DNA of 64,000 bases from Histomonas meleagridis (lineage: Eukaryota; Parabasalia; Tritrichomonadida; Dientamoebidae), in contig WSYJ01000140.1 of the NCBI GenBank assembly GCA_020186115.1, positions 186,001 through 250,000 on the forward strand, given 5' to 3'. Numbering within the stretch: position 1 is the stretch's first letter; every line of letters starts with the position of its first letter. Below the pieces are notes generated by a model that made no database searches, was not told the DNA's origin, and saw nothing but the letters and a program-made list of their open reading frames with translations. Position numbers and translations under genes: made by a program. This document shows positions 38,470-47,834 of this stretch, piece after piece.

Positions 38470-38510
38470 GGTATCCTGGCCGGGTGGTCTAAGGCGATGG
38501 AATCAACAGG
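38470..38510 (+). pseudogene. 5' half of a tRNA-like sequence (Ser/Leu type)
   Basis: GGTATCC, then TGGCCGGGTGGTCTAAGGCG and ATGGA, give the acceptor 5' strand, an A box with a three-base D stem and long D loop, and the first anticodon strand of a class II (serine or leucine) tRNA. The pairing half of the anticodon stem (TCCAT), a T arm (GGTTCGAA-like B box) and the acceptor 3' strand are not found downstream. It is a truncated copy or retro-fragment. The rest of 38132-38744 is AT-rich and empty. Confidence 0.5.
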
Positions 38511-38819
38511 TATCATTTTTTTTGTAAATTTTACATATTAAAACTTTTAATCATGTATTGATATCCATCTGTACTTTGATTCTTAATTTGAGTTTTTTTA
38601 AAATAAGTTAATCCAATTCAATAATTAAGTTAATCAAACATTAAAATTGTTGATGAATTGAAAGGATTTTCTTTTTGATTTTACAGATTGTGAGTTACTT
38701 CATAAGTAAAGCTGAACAACAGTATTCCTTAATGCGATTAATATATGAGCTTATTGGTGTTATCATTGCACTGTTTTGTTTGTTTTGATTCGATTATAAA
38801 TACGTTAAGGTACTTCCAG

Positions 38820-39422
38820 ATGGATCAAGAATCTGCGAGTCTTGCTTTATGTAATGCAAAACTCAACACGAAACTTGGAAATATCCTTCTTTCTAATGCT
38901 CGTGAAAACTATCAAATACAACAATTAAATGTAAAATATTTTGGCAATCAATTCCAAATTTTAAAAGAAAAAGAATTATTGGAAGACAAAAAACTCGAAA
39001 ATGGAAAGAAAATAAAAGATTTTATTGAAAAAATCGAAATTGAAAATATAAAATCAATTCATTCACTTCAAAAAGAGTCAATAAAAAGAAGAAATCAAAT
39101 TTTAAATGAAATAAACCTTGCTCGACATCGCATTGAACAATATAAAGAATCAATTGAATCATCTAAACAGATAACAAGTAAATCAATTCCATATTTTGAC
39201 TCAAAACTGATATTAGATCAAGAAACATACAAAAAGAAAATAAAGGTTGTTCAACAAGCAGTTGAAAATCTACGCTCTAAAAAGCCAACTTGGGAAAAGA
39301 TTCAAACGGAATACGAAGAACTCCTCAAAAACTCATCTTCAATAAAGCCAGAGTCTGTTAAAAATGAACAGAAATATCCACCAATGATATCTTTTCGAGA
39401 CATCGAAAAAAGCTTAAAGTAA
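38820..39422 (+). CDS. Coiled-coil protein, unknown
   Basis: 200 residues from the ATG at 38820. The frame is open from 38745, but a TATCATTGC initiator-like word lies inside the extension and the added part is hydrophobic and unlike the rest, so the internal MDQESASLAL start is preferred. Residues 30-190 are Lys/Glu/Gln-rich with heptad spacing (for example LLEDKKLENGKKIKDFIEKIEIENIKSI), a long coiled coil, likely cytoskeletal or SNARE/tether-like. No family recognised. Confidence 0.6.
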   Translation: MDQESASLALCNAKLNTKLGNILLSNARENYQIQQLNVKYFGNQFQILKEKELLEDKKLENGKKIKDFIEKIEIENIKSIHSLQKESIKRRNQILNEINLARHRIEQYKESIESSKQITSKSIPYFDSKLILDQETYKKKIKVVQQAVENLRSKKPTWEKIQTEYEELLKNSSSIKPESVKNEQKYPPMISFRDIEKSLK

Positions 39423-39710
39423 TCAATACAAGTTGTAAATACAATGTTTGTAAACTGTTTTACTTAAATTTAGTTAAACTAGTTTTTTTTAAATCCGTCT
39501 TTAGTTAGCGTAGATATATTCCTTTAAAAACGATAACTCTGATTTTTAAATTGTTTCACATCTTCAATATTTTAGAACGAATTAAAAACTATTTTGAAAG
39601 TTTTCATGTAAAAATGCCATAATCTATGTGAAATTCTTGATGAATTTTTATTTTTGAGGAAATTTTACTTGTTTTAACGTTTCCTTATCGGCATAAATAT
39701 TTTCTGATTG

Positions 39711-39731
39711 AAGCCCCCGTTATTGGGGCTT
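39711..39731. repeat. 7-bp GC-rich stem-loop
   Basis: AAGCCCC (39711-39717) and GGGGCTT (39725-39731) form a perfect stem around a seven-base loop. It is conspicuous in this AT-rich sequence and lies 60 bases before the H2B-like fragment. It could be an element end or an RNA hairpin. Confidence 0.5.
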
Positions 39732-39794
39732 AATAGCCATTTTAAAATATCAGCCAAAAAGCCATAACAAACTTCAACTGTTAAAAATTACAAG

Positions 39795-40007
39795 ATGGGA
39801 CTGAAAAGGAAAAGAAGCGAGACCAAAAAAAGAGGGAATAAAAAATCTTTCTCATCTTGCATTTTCAAAGTTCTTAAGCAAGCTCGCCCAAACGCCAACA
39901 CTTCCGATAAAGCATTGTTGGTTATGAACATCTTTGTAACTTTACATTATTTTCTATTTGCAGATAATCCCTTAAAAGTTCATAATTTAAACCTAAACTC
40001 ACATTAA
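39795..40007 (+). pseudogene. Truncated histone H2B-like fragment
   Basis: Residues 1-47 look like H2B: a basic start (MGLKRKRSETKKRGNKK) then SFSSCIFKVLKQARPNANTSDKALLVMNIFV, matching H2B SYxxYIYKVLKQVHPDxGISxKAMxIMNSFV. The protein then loses similarity (residues 48-70 are unlike the H2B helices 2-3) and stops at 40007. The histone fold is incomplete, so the product cannot form a nucleosome subunit. The base composition of the start is GC-richer than its surroundings, like a copied piece of an active histone gene. Confidence 0.65.
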
Positions 40008-40068
40008 AAAGGAAAAAGTCAATTTTCAGGGGTCTTTTTACTTGAAGTTAGTGCTCCCCAATTTCACT

Positions 40069-40938
40069 TTACCACATTGGTGGTTGCCAGTACGGCTGCT
40101 GCTGCATTCCATAGCCTGGCTGCATGTAGTAATTCGGCTGGTAGCCACCGAAAGGTGGTGGAGGAGGTGGTGGTGGTTCATCGAAAACGCGCTTGCCGAA
40201 TTTAATGTGTTCCATTTCTTTCCTGCAACAGCGTCCTCTCATTCTTCGTGGTGATGGAGGAGGTGGCGGCATTCCATGATGCTTCCTCATGCACCATGGC
40301 GGAGGTGGCGGCATTCCGTGATTGCGCATGCACCATGGCGGAGGTGGCGGCGGCATCATACCAAATGTCCTAAAGAACCGCTTCTTCATCCACCAAGAAT
40401 GAGGTGGTGGCATTCGACATTTCATGAAGCAGGGATGATCTCTCATGCAGCACTTACGCATCTTTTCCATACGTTTGCAGCAGCGGTGGCCCTTCATCAT
40501 CTTGTGCTTACGGCATGGCATCTCGCGTTCACTTTCACTGGACTCTTCAGATGAGGATTCTGATTCACGGAAATGCTTCCTCTTGAATGGACAGGGCCTT
40601 TCGTTGTCACTTGATGAAGAAGATTCTCTTTCGAAACGCCTGCGGTGGCAGCGTCCTCTCTTGAACGGACATGGTTTTTCTTCTTCTGATTCTTTTTCTT
40701 CATCTTCTTCACTGGTTTCTTCCTTTGGCTTCTTGGCTGGCAACTGTTTTGACTTGCGGTTTGATCTCTTTTGGATGATCTGATCGATGTAATTTCTCAT
40801 ATTTTGAAGAATATCAAGGATTTCATCATCGTCTTCTGAGCTTTCGACTGCATCTTCATTCTCTTTCTCAGTCTTCTTTTCAGCTTCATCTTCGATTTTT
40901 TGTTCCTTTATTGGATTCTCTTCAAATTGCTTTTCCAT
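40069..40938 (-). CDS. Low-complexity acidic/Pro/Cys/Met-rich protein
   Basis: 289 residues from the ATG at 40938 (the longer frame starts with TTG); TTCACTTCACTTG lies just before it. Residues 1-90 are acidic and Lys/Glu-rich with one coiled stretch (DEILDILQNMRNYIDQIIQKR). The middle carries three PCPFKR-type words amid Ser/Glu/Arg blocks. The last 120 residues repeat MPPPPPWCMRxH-like units and Cys-Met-Arg groups and end GGYQPNYYMQPGYGMQQQPYWQPPMW, a Tyr/Gln/Pro tail as in condensate-forming RNA-binding proteins. No domain recognised. The Cys pattern could bind metal, but this is inference. Confidence 0.6.
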   Translation of the reverse strand: MEKQFEENPIKEQKIEDEAEKKTEKENEDAVESSEDDDEILDILQNMRNYIDQIIQKRSNRKSKQLPAKKPKEETSEEDEEKESEEEKPCPFKRGRCHRRRFERESSSSSDNERPCPFKRKHFRESESSSEESSESEREMPCRKHKMMKGHRCCKRMEKMRKCCMRDHPCFMKCRMPPPHSWWMKKRFFRTFGMMPPPPPPWCMRNHGMPPPPPWCMRKHHGMPPPPPSPRRMRGRCCRKEMEHIKFGKRVFDEPPPPPPPPFGGYQPNYYMQPGYGMQQQPYWQPPMW

Positions 40939-41004
40939 CGAAAATACAAGTGAAGTGAACAAAATTTCTTTGTTTGTGTGGAAACAGAAAATTGAATTGT
41001 CCAA

Positions 41005-41496
41005 ACAGTTAGTAAACTATTTAATTTAAGTATTTCAATACTTGAAAGGAAATTTTGATTGAAAAAGTAAAATTATGACATTCAGAATTCCCACGTTGTA
41101 ATTGCAAATAATAGATGAACGTGAATGATTTTCATAACAGAGATCTACCTCGAAAGTTTTCCTAATTTCAAAAATTTTCACATAACAGATTTTGATCTTA
41201 TGTTTATATCAAAAAATATCACAATTATCTCATATTTCGGAAAAGACTCATAACTTCGTATTTGAATTCACACAAAAAATATGAAGAATACCACTGTTTA
41301 TGAGTTATTTTATTTTTTATGAATTTTAAGTAAACGCAAATTTAATTGTCATTATTATAGATTTCGCATTGCATGAGTAAATGAGCCTAATTTTTTTAAA
41401 TTATACCGATTTATAAGGATATATTAATGTTTCTCAATAAGAAAGTTTGAAATTTTATATTAAATTTTTGTATTTATAAAAATAAGTAAATAAGAA
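41005..41496. other. Intergenic, nothing recognised
   Basis: AT-rich between the divergent-to-convergent minus-strand genes; no coding signs. Confidence 0.45.
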
Positions 41497-42842
41497 TTAA
41501 TTAGTATTCGTATTATTTTCATTAGAATTATTATTATTTTCATTAGTATTATTATTATTTTCATTAGAATTATTATTATTTTCATTTTCATAATCTGTAT
41601 AAAGTTTCAACTTATATTGCAGAATACTATTAAATACTTCTTTAATGCCTTCTCCTGATGCTGTGCTTATTTCAAAATACTCTTCTCCCTTCCGATTCGC
41701 CAGTCTCCTTCCTTCTTCTTCTGTTACTTTCCTTTCATTTGGTCCAATTTTGTTGCCACATATACATAAATATTCAGTAAATTTTCCAAGTAAATTTTTT
41801 TTAAATAATTCAACCGCTTGAAATGTTTCCTTATCTTCAACTAAATATAAAATAATCGCTGCATCATATTTCGAATAATTTCTTTTCGACAAAAAATGAG
41901 CATCTGAAGCAGTAATTTTAATATCAATTTTATGTTGTCGAATTTTATTACTTCCAAATGAAATATCATTCGGATCTATTCTCAAAAAGCTTTGAAGAAG
42001 TGATATTTTGTCTGTGGATGCTAATCCAAAAATGATAACATTTAAACTGATGGTTTCCATAATTGGCATCGAAAGAATTTCGTCAATCGTTGGACGACGT
42101 TTTGGATTAACTTGAAGCATTTTTGATATAAGATCTCGAACCCCATCACTGTATTGCTCTGGTATTGGGTCATATTTTCCTTTACTTATTAATTTATGAA
42201 GTTTTGCGAATCCATTTTCACTTTCATCAAATGGCGGCTTAAGTTGACACAACTCATAAAGAATGCATCCTAATGACCAAATGTCTGTTTTAAAATCATA
42301 TGATCGAAAATTAATGAGTTCAGGCGACATATAAGATCGAGTTCCTGTGGTTGTATTACAAATTTGATGAATAGTTTCAAGAATTTTAATTTCATCAAAA
42401 TCACCTATTTTTACTTGACCAGATTGTAAGGAAAATGTTTTGTGGTTTCAAGTCTCGATGAATAATTTTTTTATGATGAAGATATTGAATTGCTGACGCA
42501 ATTTGAGTGAAGTAATAAATAACTTTTTCCTCTGGAATTAATTTTTTTGAGCTTCGGGTTTTACATATCATTTGTTTCAAATCACCACCATCTGCATATT
42601 CCATAACTAGATAAATATATTTATCTGTGAAATAGTTAAAATATCGAATAATATTTGGATGAGAAAATGTCAACATAGATTCAAACTTTTCTGTGATAAC
42701 TTTTTTCTCATTTTCTTCAAAATTATTAGAACCTTTGATTTTTTTTTAGAACGATTTTTTCTTTTGTGTCATTTTTTTCAACAAGAATAACTTCACCAGA
42801 TGTACCTTCTCCAAGAGTTTTCAGCTTTGTATAATTTTTCAT
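41497..42842 (-). pseudogene. NEK-like kinase fused to a Ras-like GTPase domain, with two +1 frameshifts
   Basis: Minus strand from ATG 42842: MKNYTKLKTLGEGTSGEVILVEKN is the Gly loop; IVLKK carries the ATP lysine; then HRDLKPQN, and, after a frame change, KIGDFDEIK (DFG with Gly replaced by Asp), GTRSYMSPELI, DIWSLGCILYEL and PKRRPTIDEIL, a complete NEK-type kinase. After it (41.5-42.1 kb) comes a small GTPase-like fold: VIIFGLASTDKISLLQSF (degenerate P loop), YDAAIILYLVEDKETFQAV, CICGNKIG (NKxD variant), STASGEGIKEVF (SAK variant). It ends in an Asn/Glu/Ser repeat tail. Two single extra bases, one in an A9 run near 42731 and one near 42420, break the frame. Kinase-GTPase fusion is unusual; the breaks may be real or sequencing errors. 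Confidence 0.7.
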
Positions 42843-42933
42843 TAAGATTTATAGGATATACAATTAAAATGCCCAATGTTAACCACATGAGAAGCAAAAA
42901 CGATCGAATTGTATACTTTATCAAAATGTAAAA

Positions 42934-45572
42934 ATGAATATATTATTTGAAGAACTTATGCTGAATGATAAGCAAAATCATGATCTGATACACTCTTGTC
43001 AAAATCTTTTTTGAAATACTTACTGATATAGAGAAAACGATATTTAATTTAACTCAAGAAAATCTTGACATATCAGTTCTGCAAACAATGAAATTATATG
43101 ATCCGAATTATTCATATTCATTTAATCTTTTTCTTTTCAATTTAATTTTTTCGTCATTTTATTCACAAAATGATCAAAATTATATATATTTTTATTATTT
43201 AGAAGACATTGAACTTAAAGAAAAAGAAATTAGCAACAATAATGCAAAAGTTATAGAATTTTTTTTATAATTATATTTCTAAATTTAAAACTCAAGAATC
43301 ATATTATCTAATAAATCAAATGATTAAACGAAATTTGGTTGATTTAAATGTTATTGATAATATTCCATATAAATTATTTGCTCAATATAAAACACTAAAA
43401 GAAAACAAAAAAATATATCTTAAAGATGCAATAGAATCAACTTTTTTGGAAAATTATAAAATATTATCAAATAATGATTTTGAGCTTCATAAGAAATATA
43501 TTGACGAAGGACATAATCCGAATGAAATTGCGAAAATAATTCGAAATGATGAAATCGAAAAACTTCAAGAAATATCATCACAAAAAGATTTTGATTATAA
43601 TCAAATAATTGAACCATCACTTTATGAAAGATGTTCATTTATTAATAAAGAATGTGAAAAAGTTTCATTAATTGATCTTGCTGCATTTTTTGACTCAATT
43701 CAATGTTTTAGATATTTACTTATAAATAATGCAAATGTAAATAATACAGGTAAATATGCTGTTGCAGGTGGAAATCTTGAAATCATTCATTTATGTGAGC
43801 AAAACCATTCATTATTTGAAAACGCATATGAAACAGCAATTATGTTTCATAGAAATGAAATATTTAAATATCTTTATGAAAATAACTTTAAAAAAGTTAA
43901 TAATTTATATGAATTAGGTACAAAATGTATTGTATATCAAAATTATGAAATTTTTATGTTTTTACAAGAAAATGGAATGAAAATCAATGATGAAATCATT
44001 AACAAAGCAGCAGAAATTGGAAATTTATATCTTGTTGAATATTTACGACAAAATAATCCTATTTCAAGAGAAATTTTGATATATTCTACGAAATCAGGAA
44101 ATATAGAACTTGTAAATTATGTTCTTACGCTAAAGGGAATTTATATTAATGCTAAAAATGTTTTTTATTTTTTATTGAAGTTTGTTTCACAAGCATTTTG
44201 TTTCAAAAGAACATATGAAAATTATTTAAATGATATGAATCAGCACTTATTATAGCTATTAAGAATGATTTTAAAGAAATTTTCAAATTACTTATTGAGA
44301 AAAAAGGAGATGAAATTTGTACAAATGATGTTATTAAATAAGATTTAAATTTTAACGAAAACATTTAATGATGCAATTTTTATAGCATCAACAAAAGGAT
44401 ATGTTGAATTGTTTAATTTACTTCTTAAGCAAAAAGGAATAAATATTAATTTTAAATCTATTTGTTTATTTTATTTTCTATTTATTTTGGTTATTTGGTA
44501 TTTATCTAAAATATTTCTAACTCCACTTATGACTGCAATTTCCCATAATAATATAGAAATAGTTAAAATACTTCTCGAACAAAAAAGTTTAGATGTTACT
44601 GTTAAAACTCTTTGTTAATTTTATTTTATATTTATTTTAAATATTCACTGTTTTAGTATAATATTTGGAAATTATTTAAATTATTTAAAACAACACTTAT
44701 GTATGCAGCTGAATACGGTCAAATAGAAGTAGTCAAATTTATTCTTGAAAAAGAAGGAATTGATATTAATGTTAAAGATGTAATTTATTTTAATAATTTG
44801 ATATTTCAAAATAATATTTAAAAGTTATTTAAAATATTTAATACAGCACTTATTTTGGCATCTAAAAATGGTCATACAGAAACAGTTAAATTACTTCTTG
44901 AACAAAAAGGAATTGATATTAATGCTCAAAATAAAATTTATTTTAATAATTTGATATTTCAAAATAATATTTGGAAATTATTTATTATACTTATTGGAGC
45001 ACTTATTTATTTAATTAAAAATAAAAACACAGAATTAGTTAAATTATTTGATGAAAAGAAAGGAATTGATGTAAACGTCAAAGATATTTGTATGCTTTAT
45101 TTAATTTTTACTATATTAATTTTATGTTTTAATATGATATTTGGAATTAATTCGAATTATTTGAAACAGCGCTTATTTATGCAGCTTCAGATGGCAATGA
45201 AGAAATTGTGAGACTACTTCTTAAACATAAAGAAATCAATGTCAATGCACAAGGTAATAATATCTTATATTTAAAGATTTTTAATATTATTTTGGGTTTA
45301 AAATTGGAATTTAAAAATTCAGCAATTTATTTGAAACAGCACTGATTAGAGCATCTATATATGGTTACACTGAAATAGTTAAATTATTACTTACACGAAA
45401 GGACATTAATTTAAATATTACAAATGTTTTTTAATTTTATATATTGACATTTGAAAATAACATTTGAAATTTATTTATAATATGCCGAAAAGCAATTCAT
45501 TATGCAAATGTAAATTGTTATAGTGAAATCGTAAAATTACTGAAGGAAGGCAACGAAAATCTCAATGAATAA
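42934..45572 (+). pseudogene. DUF3447/ankyrin-repeat locus 3, with two frameshifts in the leader
   Basis: The same architecture as loci 1 and 2: helical leader, DUF3447 signature (KIIRNDEIEKLQEISSQ, LIDLAAFF, CFRYLLINN, TGKYAVAGGNLEIIHLCEQ) and then ankyrin units to a terminal repeat and stop at 45572 (SEIVKLLKEGNENLNE). The leader is broken twice by one extra T in T-runs (near 43003 and 43259-43266); joining across them restores alignment with locus 2. Unit markers lie at 44240, 44370, 44520, 44690, 44843, 44996, 45166 and 45336, so spacings are 130, 150, 170, 153, 153, 170, 170. The 150 and 153 units keep frame and the 170 units do not. Confidence 0.6.
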
Positions 45573-46428
45573 ACTATTGATCTTGAAGATATATTACCAA
45601 TAAAAATATATTTTATAATATGGTTTTATAATGAGATGGTAGTACTTTAGCTACATCATAATTTCCATTGAATGATTTAAATCTCAAGTCGAAAATAAAC
45701 AAATTTCATTTCGTTACATATGATAAAATTACAATTTATTTATTTACTTAACAAACAAAACGCATCTAAGTTATTGTTAGTGCAGGCAGCACAAGTCTAT
45801 TTACATAAGTTGTATGTCTTTGCACCATTATTAATTTCTTCAAAAATGTTCCCTCACCCTCAAACACAGATAATGCTCTTTGGTAATTGTACATATTCTT
45901 TGAAGCCGGTGACAAAATCAGTGAAATGCTGTTCGACTTCTTCAGCAATCGCAATGTTGTAAATATGCTAAAGAATCCTATATATTGATAACCTGTGGAG
46001 GTGTTTGATAACTAGCAGTGAAATATTGTCGAATTTGGAATCGTTGAGATGTGTTTGGTGAATTTTGTCGTTATACATTTGAAGTATATTTGAAATTTGT
46101 GAAAGTGGATATTAAGTTACATTCATTCTTGGAGATATGGATTTTATTATCATTAAATTTTTATTGTTATTCATGCCAATGTGAATTTATGATACAATTT
46201 GAAGGATTATTTTTTGCTGCTGAAAAATCATTTTGTGCTTGTGCAAAATTATATAGAATTTACAAATATTTAACATAATTACATGTGATGCAAATAATTT
46301 GGAAAAACGATTAGATAATTAGTTTTTGACATCTCATAAATCATTTTCAAAAAATTGAGTATATACACATCTAAAAATATTAAAAACATATTATATTTTA
46401 TTATAAAACATAAAAATTTTGAATCGCT
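45573..46428 (-). other. Mostly non-coding; possible decayed minus-strand frame
   Basis: Between about 45770 and 46110 the minus strand reads with protein-like composition (MYNDKIHQTH.., then YNIAIAEEVEQHFTDFVTGFKEY) but in changing frames with stops. No family recognised. The rest is AT-rich. Confidence 0.3.
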
Positions 46429-47616
46429 TTAATGATTCCAAATATCTATTGAATGGTCGACGCTTTCAGAAATCCTAATACAATAAATCCAAGCCGACCA
46501 TAGAGAGAACACCATAACATCACAAATCAACACAAGAATAGCAATCACATATTTTAATGGAAATGTTTGTAATCCTTTTCCCACAGCTAAAATACCAAAC
46601 AAAACACAAACCTGATAATCAATACATGAAATTGGTCTTTTTATTAACCAAACGACAAAAATCGAATAAAAATAAAAACGAGACTCAACATTACCAAGTT
46701 TTAATATCGAAAATAAAAAACACAAAATAATCACAATTGGATTATTCAATAATTTCATCTTTTGATTATCAAAACTCCACAAAAGTTTTGGCGGGAATTT
46801 CCATAAAGGAAATAAGTAAAAAGGATATTTTTGGTGCTCAAAATTTATAAATGTTAAAATTCGTGATTTTATGTATGTGGAAATTGTTGAAGGGTTATAG
46901 GCATATATCTCAAGTCCAATTTCAATACTAACAAAAAACAAAAAAATGGAAAAAAAAGTGAAATAATTTTTGTAGTTTCTTGTTCGAATACTAAAAAGTG
47001 TTCTGATTGAAAAGAAAAGAATTATAATGCCCGAATAATCTGTAAAGAACGAAAGAGATGTGATAATTGAGAAAATTATGAAAATTGTTGTGTTGTTTGT
47101 GTATTGAATATATGAATTTAAAAATAATGATAATGAAGATAAGAAGTGAAATAGAGGATCAACACAAGCCATCCGTGAACGAGTTATAAAAGAAAATTCA
47201 AAGCATAGTAAAATACCAGAAAGAAATGAAATGAATGGTGAAATATGATTAAGAATAAGTGTAGCAGAAATTAATACAGGACATAAAGATGACAATAAAA
47301 TATTTACCACTTTAAGTATAAGATAAGGTTTTGTAATTCCAAATTTGTAATTTGGTGAATATATTTGAAGAGTAAATTTTTCATTTGATATGATTTCAAT
47401 AGGTATTTTTAAAAGCGTTTCTCCAGTAATTGGCCTAGAAATATTGTGTTGTGAAATATTAGAGAATTGAATAGAATAATCAAATTCATCAAGTACCATT
47501 GTTCCTGGCTTGGAAAATCTAAATATACGAGTAACAAATGAAATACTAAAAGTACAGTATAAATAAGTTAATACTCTCCTTGTAAAAAGAGGATTTGCTT
47601 TATATTTTTGTAGCAT
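46429..47616 (-). CDS. PMT-like multi-pass glycosyltransferase (GT39 clan)
   Basis: 395 residues, nine or ten membrane segments. Early residues RFSKPGTMVLDEFDYSIQFS fit the PMT motif in which a DE pair follows a short strand; then YLILKVVNILLSSLCPVLISATL and LCFEFSFITRSRMACVDPLFHF, matching the LLETSxxTxSRxxLLD signature of protein O-mannosyltransferases. A later luminal KYPFYLFPLWKFPPKLLW resembles the SHPW region. Fungal PMTs are about 750-850 residues with a MIR domain; this one is half that and lacks MIR. It would use a lipid-linked sugar in the ER; donor and acceptor cannot be read. TGAAAAAAGTGGC, an initiator-like word, precedes the ATG. Confidence 0.55.
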   Translation of the reverse strand: MLQKYKANPLFTRRVLTYLYCTFSISFVTRIFRFSKPGTMVLDEFDYSIQFSNISQHNISRPITGETLLKIPIEIISNEKFTLQIYSPNYKFGITKPYLILKVVNILLSSLCPVLISATLILNHISPFISFLSGILLCFEFSFITRSRMACVDPLFHFLSSLSLFLNSYIQYTNNTTIFIIFSIITSLSFFTDYSGIIILFFSIRTLFSIRTRNYKNYFTFFSIFLFFVSIEIGLEIYAYNPSTISTYIKSRILTFINFEHQKYPFYLFPLWKFPPKLLWSFDNQKMKLLNNPIVIILCFLFSILKLGNVESRFYFYSIFVVWLIKRPISCIDYQVCVLFGILAVGKGLQTFPLKYVIAILVLICDVMVFSLWSAWIYCIRISESVDHSIDIWNH

Positions 47617-47834
47617 TAACCAAAATTTGCCACTTTTTTCATTTACTATATAATTTTTCTCAATTTACTTCAACAAGAATTTACACATTTTATTTGGAGT
47701 TGTACATCTCTAAATACATTTATATTTGCGAATGATGTTTAAAAATATTATAAACTATGAAATTACTTAATTATTATATTTTAACTCTATTTATTCAAAA
47801 AGTATTAAAGATATAACATACAAATAAATACATT

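Noticed and set aside
39940-39970. GTAACT...TTTGCAG as a short intron in the H2B-like fragment
   Set aside because: Removing it does not restore any H2B sequence downstream, and the frame stops soon after.
40042-40783. Several Trp/His- or Ser-rich plus-strand frames
   Set aside because: Antisense shadows of the Pro/Cys/Met-rich minus-strand gene.
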